Source of the DNA: Neorhizobium sp. NCHU2750
Lineage (GTDB): Bacteria > Pseudomonadota > Alphaproteobacteria > Rhizobiales > Rhizobiaceae
DNA: 64,000 nt
Direction of reading: 5' to 3'
NCBI RefSeq assembly: GCF_003597675.1
Contig: NZ_CP030827.1
Coordinates: 1,178,001-1,242,000, forward strand
Notes under the pieces: model-generated
What the model saw: the letters and a program-made list of their open reading frames with translations, nothing else
What the model was told of the DNA's origin: nothing
Database searches by the model: none
Part shown: in pieces, positions 58,555 to 64,000 of the stretch
Numbering within the stretch: the first letter of the stretch is position 1
Layout: each line of letters begins with the position of its first letter
Position numbers and translations under genes: made by a program

Positions 58555-58609
58555 CGTTCACCTCTGTTGATATGTTGATCTTGGGCTCTTCGGCCTTCTT
58601 CAGTTGTTG

Positions 58610-59437
58610 TTATTTGACCGCACCCAATGTTAGCCCCTGAACAAGTTGGCGCTGGAAGGCCAATAAGATGACGATGACCGGAATGAGCATCAGCGTCGCG
58701 GTGGCTGACAGGCGACCCCACTCAATCTGCTGGTAGCCAATGAACTTGTAGAGGCCGACCGAGATCATCGGGATCTGCCCTCCAAGGATCAGCGAGAACA
58801 AAAACTCGTTCCAGGTGAAGAGGAAGACTAGAACACCGACGGCTGCAATTCCGGTACGGCTGAGCGGCAAGATGATCGTCAGGAAGGTGCGGAAATAGCT
58901 GGCGCCATCGATATAGGCCGCATCCTCAAGCTCCTTGGGGATTTCCGCGAAGAAACCCCGCATCAGCCAGATCACCAGTGAAAGGTTCAATGCGACGTGA
59001 GAAATGACCAGACCTACATGAGTGTTGAGCAGACCAAGGCTCTGAAACATCACGAAAAACGGAATAAGCATGGCGACCGGCGGGGTGAAGCGCGTCGACA
59101 GGATCCAAAATCCAATATCGGTGCTGCCGCGAAAGCTGAACCTTGCCAGCACATAGGCTGCTGGCGTGCCGATGACGATGGCCAAGAAAGTGGTTGCCAC
59201 GGAGACGACAAGCGTTGTCCAGAAATAGCCGAGGATGGCCGGATCGCTGACCACCGAAGCGTAATTCTCAAGTGTCGGGACGAAAGCGAAGATCGGTGGA
59301 CGCGCCACAACATCTACCGGTTGCTTTAGCGATGTATTGATGAGCCAGTAGAGGGGGAAGAGCGTCCACCCGCAGAATATAAGCAGGATGATTCGGCCTG
59401 CCCATGTGCCGATCCCTGCCGGACGTGTCATGGTCAT
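58610..59437 (-). CDS. ABC transporter permease (MalG-like)
   Basis: 275 residues, six membrane segments. The EAA loop with Gly is present (EIPKELEDAAYIDGASYFRTFLTIILPLS). The ATG overlaps the preceding permease stop by 4 nt, so the two are translated together and form the membrane channel. Confidence 0.93.
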   Translation of the reverse strand: MTMTRPAGIGTWAGRIILLIFCGWTLFPLYWLINTSLKQPVDVVARPPIFAFVPTLENYASVVSDPAILGYFWTTLVVSVATTFLAIVIGTPAAYVLARFSFRGSTDIGFWILSTRFTPPVAMLIPFFVMFQSLGLLNTHVGLVISHVALNLSLVIWLMRGFFAEIPKELEDAAYIDGASYFRTFLTIILPLSRTGIAAVGVLVFLFTWNEFLFSLILGGQIPMISVGLYKFIGYQQIEWGRLSATATLMLIPVIVILLAFQRQLVQGLTLGAVK

Positions 59438-60345
59438 TGTCCGTCTCCCGTAATCGTCAATAGCTTGGTTCGACGCAGTAAGAGTTGGGACATGACGATG
59501 ATGATGACCATCATCAAAATCGCGATGGCCGCGCCTCGACCAAGCACGGTGAACTCCAGTGCCTCTTTAAAGGCAAAGACATTAAGTGTGGTGGTCGAAC
59601 GTCCCGGCCCCCCACCCGTCAATACGTAAAAGGCGTCAAATGCCTTCAGTGCGTCGATCGCCCGCAACAGAACGGCGACGACCATGAACGGAAAGAGCAT
59701 AGGAAGGGTCACGAAGCGAAGCGTCTGCCATTCCGTCGCACCGTCGATCTGGGCCGCCTCGATCGGTTCGGTAGGCAAGGCTGCAAGGCCGCCAGACAGG
59801 ATAAGAATGATGAACGGCGTCCAGTGCCAAGCGTCGACCACCACCATGGTCAACATGGCAAGGTTTGGTGAACCGAGCCAGTCCTGCGGCGGAAGACCGA
59901 CCGATTGCATCAGATAATTGACCACACCCAGACTGGGGTTGAGCATCATTCGAAAGGTGAAGATCGCCGCGATCGGCGTGATGGCCAAGGGTAGGATCAG
60001 GATCGTCCGCAGCGGCCCCGACCACAAAGAACTCGTGCGGAACAGCAAAAGCGCTACAGTCAGTCCCAGCACCATTTCCAGACAGACCGCGAGTGTGACG
60101 AAAACGGCTGAGCGCAACAGCGCCTCGCGAAAGTCACTGGCCGTCAGTAGTTCTATATAGTTTCCGAGCCCGATGAATTTTGTCGGCGGGTTGGACAGCA
60201 TCATGTCGGTCAAACTCAAAACGACACTGACGGCGAAGGGAACGACTGTGAAAGCCAAAAGCAGCGCCATGGCCGGCATCAGCATCAATGCGATGAACAG
60301 ATTTGGCGAATAAGTTGATCGCTTGCTGCGGGTGTTCGAGGTCAA
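59434..60345 (-). CDS. ABC transporter permease (MalF-like)
   Basis: 303 residues, six membrane segments, TTG start with GGGGAG upstream. The EAA motif is in LPTEPIEAAQIDGATEWQTLRFVTLPML. It is the first gene of the minus-strand operon, about 280 nt from the divergent AraC gene, so the operon promoter and a likely AraC site lie in 60346-60628. Confidence 0.93.
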   Translation of the reverse strand: MTSNTRSKRSTYSPNLFIALMLMPAMALLLAFTVVPFAVSVVLSLTDMMLSNPPTKFIGLGNYIELLTASDFREALLRSAVFVTLAVCLEMVLGLTVALLLFRTSSLWSGPLRTILILPLAITPIAAIFTFRMMLNPSLGVVNYLMQSVGLPPQDWLGSPNLAMLTMVVVDAWHWTPFIILILSGGLAALPTEPIEAAQIDGATEWQTLRFVTLPMLFPFMVVAVLLRAIDALKAFDAFYVLTGGGPGRSTTTLNVFAFKEALEFTVLGRGAAIAILMMVIIIVMSQLLLRRTKLLTITGDGQ

Positions 60346-60628
60346 GAGCGCTCCCCATGGCTGCTTCCGGGCGGTAAAAGCTCGTCATCGTCGGCCAAGG
60401 TTAGGCGTCAGGGACCATCGCAGCTTGACATTTGCGGCCCGCTTGTTGACATTTTCCGCCAATTCGCATGCCCAGAAGGGCTTGCCACAAGAATGGTTGA
60501 CCTGCGTTCGTCGTCAATTCTATCGCCTTTTCTCGGCGAGGTACGCCCACAACCAAGGGAACAGTTCGCGAGTGGCTCCGGCATTATTGCCAGTCCGCCT
60601 CGCTTTGGAATTGGAGTGAGTAAGCCCA

Positions 60629-61792
60629 ATGGTCGCTCATGTCGTCAGTTCTGCTCGCCTGGGGCTAGAGAATTGTCTCAGTGCGCTCGGAGTCGATGCC
60701 GACGGGCTGATTAGCCCCCGGGATGGAAGTGGGCTGCCCAGAAATCGGCCGCCCGAAGATCACAAGGTCGGAGATCCAGGGAGAGCAGATCGACAGGCCC
60801 AAGAGCGACTTCAAGCATCCCAGCAAACCATGCCTCTCGCCGTTTTCGCAGAGACTTTGGAGAAAGCGGCGCGCGCCACAGAACGCCCTGACTTTGGTCT
60901 CTATTTTGCACAGACTTTCGATATGCGGAGCTTCGGGGCGCTTGGACAACTCATGTATCGTGCTCCGACGATCGGCGAAAGCTTGCGTGCCTATGTCGCC
61001 TATTATGGTCGCATCCAAAGCAAGACCAATGTCGAATTGCAGGTCTTTGGAGATCTGGCCTCCGTGTCTTATCAAGTTCAGGATTCGTCGATAAAGTACT
61101 ATCGCCAGGATGCGGAGTTCTCCACGGGCATACTGCTACGCTTTGTGTCTGCCGCATGCGGAACGCAATGGCGGCGTGGTGCTCTCAGATTTGCTCACGG
61201 GCCAGGGGCAAGCCATCAACGGCAGCCCCGATGTCGATATCCAACGCCCTTTGCCGTACAACCCGTCTTCAATGCCCAATCAAATTGTGTCGAGTTTCCC
61301 GCCGAATTCCTAAACGTTGCTAATCCTTTGGCTGATCGTGATCTTGCCGAAATCCTACAGGCTCATATGGAGCTTCAGCCGGTTGTGGAGATGGGCGCCA
61401 CAGGATTTGCACAACGTCTCCGTGCGCTTCTCAAAGATGAACTCGTCTGTGGCCACGGAACCTCCATTGAAGATGTAACTCGTCTTCTCGGCTGTTCGAT
61501 GCGCAGTCTGCAGCGCAATTGCGCCATGCAGGGCCTATCTTTCCGCGACGTCCGAAACGAAGCGGTCATGACCGTCGCGATGGATTGGCTGAAAAACACC
61601 GAACAGTCTGTCACCGAGATCGCCTTGCGGCTCGGCTTTAGTGAAACCAGTTCGTTTTCGCGTGCCTTCCGCAATTCTACAGGATTTACCCCGTCGCAGC
61701 TGCGCAATGAACCGCCCCGGCTTTGCCGGAGACCCCAACTCGTGAGAAGTAGGGTCTATGACAAGCAAGACGACGAACAAATTTTCTCCTGA
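60629..61792 (+). CDS. AraC-family regulator, last codons replaced by an IS
   Basis: 387 residues as it stands. An N-terminal arabinose-binding-like domain of the AraC type ([17 protein letters not shown] to about 240) precedes a C-terminal double helix-turn-helix ([23 protein letters not shown], then [33 protein letters not shown]). The IS at 61708 entered 3 codons before the original end; joining the flanks gives ...QLRNAW and stop. The last 27 residues now come from the IS. The DNA-binding domain is complete, so activity may remain. Divergent to the ABC operon, it probably regulates it. Confidence 0.88.
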   Translation: MVAHVVSSARLGLENCLSALGVDADGLISPRDGSGLPRNRPPEDHKVGDPGRADRQAQERLQASQQTMPLAVFAETLEKAARATERPDFGLYFAQTFDMRSFGALGQLMYRAPTIGESLRAYVAYYGRIQSKTNVELQVFGDLASVSYQVQDSSIKYYRQDAEFSTGILLRFVSAACGTQWRRGALRFAHGPGASHQRQPRCRYPTPFAVQPVFNAQSNCVEFPAEFLNVANPLADRDLAEILQAHMELQPVVEMGATGFAQRLRALLKDELVCGHGTSIEDVTRLLGCSMRSLQRNCAMQGLSFRDVRNEAVMTVAMDWLKNTEQSVTEIALRLGFSETSSFSRAFRNSTGFTPSQLRNEPPRLCRRPQLVRSRVYDKQDDEQIFS

Positions 61793-62087
61793 AGTCCGCG
61801 CCCGGGCCGTTCGAATGGTGGCCGATCATGAAGCCGAACATCCTTCCCGGTGGGCGGCTGTATCTTCCATAGCGGCCAAGATCGGCTGCTCGGCGCATAC
61901 GCTCAATGAATGGGTGAAGAAGGCCGAGGTCGACAGCGGCAAGCGTGCAGGTTTGCCGAGTGACGTGGCGGAGAAGATGAAGGCTTTGGAGCGGGAGAAC
62001 CGGGAGCTTCGTCAGGCGAATGAGATTTTACGCAAAGCCTCGGCGTATTTTGCCCAGGCGGAGCTCGACCGCCCACTGAAGCGATGA
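61758..62087 (+). CDS. IS3-family transposase OrfA
   Basis: 109 residues: helix-turn-helix ([20 protein letters not shown], then [20 protein letters not shown]) and a leucine-zipper-like helix ([20 protein letters not shown]). Its stop overlaps the OrfB start by ATGA. Confidence 0.93.
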   Translation: MTSKTTNKFSPEVRARAVRMVADHEAEHPSRWAAVSSIAAKIGCSAHTLNEWVKKAEVDSGKRAGLPSDVAEKMKALERENRELRQANEILRKASAYFAQAELDRPLKR

Positions 62088-62989
62088 TTTCCTTCATCGA
62101 TGCACACCGCTCGGTGCTCGGGGTCGAGCCGATTTGCAGGCTGCTGCCGATTGCCCCGTCCACCTACTATGAGGTCGTTGCCAAACGCACGGACGTGGAC
62201 CGCCTGTCAGCCCGCGAACGGAATGATATTGCCATGAAAGTCGAGATACGCCGGGTGTTCAACGAGAACTTCCAGGTCTATGGCGTGCGCAAAGTCTGGC
62301 GGCAGTTGCAGCGAGAGGGTTACGATATTGCCCGCTGCACCGTCGCTCGGCTTATGAGAATGATGGGGCTTCAAGGCGTCATTCGCGGCAAGCCAGTCAA
62401 AACAACCATGTCGGACAAGTCTGCCCCGTGTCCGCTAGACCGGGTGAACCGACAGTTCTTCGCTCCCGCGCCGAACATGCTGTGGTTATCCGATTTCACC
62501 TATGTCGCGACCTGGCAGGGCTTCGTTTACGTGGCGTTCGTCATTGATGCCTTCGCCCGCCGTATCGTCGGTTGGCGGGCAAGCCGAACGGCCCATGCGG
62601 GCTTTGTGCTCGATGCCCTCGACCAGGCGCTTCATGATCGGCGGCCCGTCAAACGTGGCGGGCTGGTTCATCATTCCGACCGCGGCTCGCAATATGTGTC
62701 CATTCGTTATTCCGAACGGCTGGCGGAGGCAGGCATCGAGCCGTCGGTCGGAAGCGTTGGTGATAGTTACGACAATGCTCTCGCCGAAACGATCAACGGT
62801 CTTTACAAGGCCGAGGTCATCCATCGGCGAGGACCATGGCGCAACTTCGAAGCCGTGGAGTTCGCCACGCTCGAATGGGTCGATTGGTTCAACAACCGCC
62901 GCCTTCTGGAGCCCATCGGCAACATACCGCCAGCCGAGGCCGAAGAGCGATACTACGCCATGCTGGACGCACCAGCCATGGCCGCATAA
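62084..62989 (+). CDS. IS3-family transposase OrfB (DDE integrase core)
   Basis: 301 residues, ATGA overlap with OrfA. The catalytic acidic residues are visible in [27 protein letters not shown] and [17 protein letters not shown], with the IS3 tail [24 protein letters not shown]. It appears intact. Confidence 0.93.
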   Translation: MISFIDAHRSVLGVEPICRLLPIAPSTYYEVVAKRTDVDRLSARERNDIAMKVEIRRVFNENFQVYGVRKVWRQLQREGYDIARCTVARLMRMMGLQGVIRGKPVKTTMSDKSAPCPLDRVNRQFFAPAPNMLWLSDFTYVATWQGFVYVAFVIDAFARRIVGWRASRTAHAGFVLDALDQALHDRRPVKRGGLVHHSDRGSQYVSIRYSERLAEAGIEPSVGSVGDSYDNALAETINGLYKAEVIHRRGPWRNFEAVEFATLEWVDWFNNRRLLEPIGNIPPAEAEERYYAMLDAPAMAA

Positions 62990-63028
62990 CTTAAGCCAAA
63001 CGGTCTCCGGAAAAGCCGGGGCGGTTCA

Positions 63029-63573
63029 CAATGCTTGGTAGAGCAGCAAACGGGGGCGTCCCATAAAGCCAGGTGCGCGATGTCATCGAGACATCCACTC
63101 GCCTTGCTCCTCGCGACTGGCTCTCCTTTCGCTATCTTCGGACCGAAACCAAGTGATGCATCATCGTTAGCGCTTCGGTTGAATGAACGCCCATGGATCG
63201 AGCTGTCTTTTCGATAGATTGCCCCAACGATAAATCTCGTACTGGATCCGGCCCGATCAGGGCGCTCGAGCCGAGCCTTCGCGTCAGACGAGGCCGGGTA
63301 TGCGGCTCGCGACCCCGCAAGCTTACCTATAATATGCTCACCGATATAAAAGTGATCGATTTGATGGTAGGTGTCAGCAGGCACTCAGGGATCGCAGAAC
63401 TAGATATCTTGGCGACCTCTTCTCCATAGGGGACATCGACGGCATGTCCGCACGCGTTGTCGTTAGCAACGTTGAATCCATCATTCGGTAGGCGTGGGAG
63501 ACAGCTTTGTGTAGCACTTTATCCCGAAAACGAGCGCCATGATGAATGGCCAAAATCTTGGAAATGGTCGGGC
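63029..63573. other. gene-free stretch beyond the IS
   Basis: 545 nt. The first 13 nt contain the original end of the AraC gene (GCTTGGTAG). The rest shows no credible ORF. Confidence 0.4.
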
Positions 63574-64000
63574 TTAACGGACAAGCGGACCATAATGGTG
63601 CGGTTGTCTCATCAAGATCAGATCCTTGCGACGAGCGACATTGGTGGGGTAGGTGGGGTCGGAATTCGACAGATCGATTTCGGCGACGGCGAGAGATCCG
63701 TCGCGGACAATCGCCTCCTTTCTAGGAAAGGCAAAGGCGTCCGGACCGAAGATGCCGCTCATACCTTCCATACTATCGGTCTCGCTTCTCGTATTCGCGA
63801 AGACGAAATAGCAATTGTTCTCACCGGCTCTCACCCGGTAGTGGTGCCAGTGCAGGGGATCCTCGCCGAATGGTATCGGCTCGGGCTGGCGCACCGCGCT
63901 CCCGCCATGTGCGGAATAAAAGCCGCCGCCAATGTTCGACGGGCAGCAGATGAGGTCGCAGCCTCTCAGCGCAAGAACACGGGCCGCCTCGGGAAAGGCA
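63574..64000 (-). CDS. carbon-nitrogen hydrolase (nitrilase-like), C-terminal part, cut by window end
   Basis: 142 residues visible; the start is beyond base 64000. The visible part opens with AFPEAARVLALRGCDLICCPSNI, the stretch just after the catalytic Cys of the nitrilase superfamily, then HYRVRAGENNCYFVFANT, GIFGPDAFAFPR and a final LILMRQPHHYGPL. The catalytic Cys, Lys and first Glu lie outside the window. Members hydrolyse nitriles, amides or carbamoyl groups. Near the amidase operon it may belong to the same nitrogen-catabolism block, but IS and AraC lie between. Confidence 0.85.
   Translation of the reverse strand, partial: AFPEAARVLALRGCDLICCPSNIGGGFYSAHGGSAVRQPEPIPFGEDPLHWHHYRVRAGENNCYFVFANTRSETDSMEGMSGIFGPDAFAFPRKEAIVRDGSLAVAEIDLSNSDPTYPTNVARRKDLILMRQPHHYGPLVR

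Larger units (their letters stand above)
61708..63028 (+). mobile_element. IS3-family insertion sequence, 1321 bp, complete
   Basis: Inverted ends begin TGAACCGCCCCGGCTTTG at 61708; the other end (inverted) is nearly identical, finishing at 63028. A 3-bp direct repeat CAA (61705-61707 and 63029-63031) marks the target. Two overlapping transposase genes are inside. Its ends and transposases differ from the IS at 40289, so the two inserted independently. Confidence 0.93.

Noticed and set aside
60723..61313. Possible frameshifts in the AraC ligand domain
   Set aside because: Alternative frames exist and the N-terminal loop looks long, but the main frame continues with expected domain residues on both sides, so a break cannot be supported.

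Overview
The window looks like a chromosome or large-replicon segment of an alphaproteobacterium of the Rhizobiaceae. It opens with an rkpA-rkpG-rkpH lipid/capsule block of the kind known from Sinorhizobium, and most core genes have high-GC rhizobial codon use. It is dominated by surface-polysaccharide genes. No rRNA, tRNA or CRISPR array was recognised.

Layout. 1-6174: the 3' part of rkpA (ER-KR-ACP fatty acid/polyketide synthase), then rkpG and rkpH. 6175-17834: a loose region with katG, a metallophosphatase, two KTSC-domain miniproteins, several small membrane or secreted ORFs, and three short secreted proteins with the same unusual C-terminal tail (VPGPEAG, a short hydrophobic stretch, then an Arg/Lys cluster). 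17875-23039 (minus strand): ugd/rkpK, manC, manB and an initiating sugar-phosphate transferase. 23366-27078: an inserted mobilisation module (candidate oriT, MobC-like protein, relaxase, MNT-HEPN protein). 27339-51832: the main exopolysaccharide locus. It holds a Wza-like exporter, a transglutaminase-like protease, gmd and fcl, glycosyltransferases, a flippase, acetyltransferases, an exosortase with an overlapping partner gene, an IS3-family element, a beta-helix protein, a Wzy-like polymerase, a fourth VPGPEAG-type protein, a large exported protein, a Wzc/ExoP-like kinase and a TIGR03790-like protein. 52059-60345 (minus strand): a catabolic operon with a CUT1-type ABC transporter, amidase, glutamine-synthetase-like ligase and iron alcohol dehydrogenase. 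A divergent AraC regulator follows, with an IS3-family element in its last codons. The window ends inside a nitrilase-like gene.

How the genes work together. ManB, ManC, Gmd and Fcl would make GDP-mannose and GDP-L-fucose; Ugd makes UDP-glucuronate. The sugar transferase, WcaI-like and other glycosyltransferases, WcaF-like acetyltransferases, flippase, polymerase, Wzc and Wza form a nearly complete Wzx/Wzy pathway, suggesting an acetylated fucose/glucuronate polymer reminiscent of colanic acid. The most unusual system is an exosortase (Cys196, Arg242, His257) within this locus. Four candidate substrates sharing the VPGPEAG C-terminal signal lie in the same 36 kb, along with a TIGR03790-family protein, a family known to track with exosortases. 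Together they look like a self-contained protein-sorting system tied to exopolysaccharide, with a sorting motif I cannot match to a named class.
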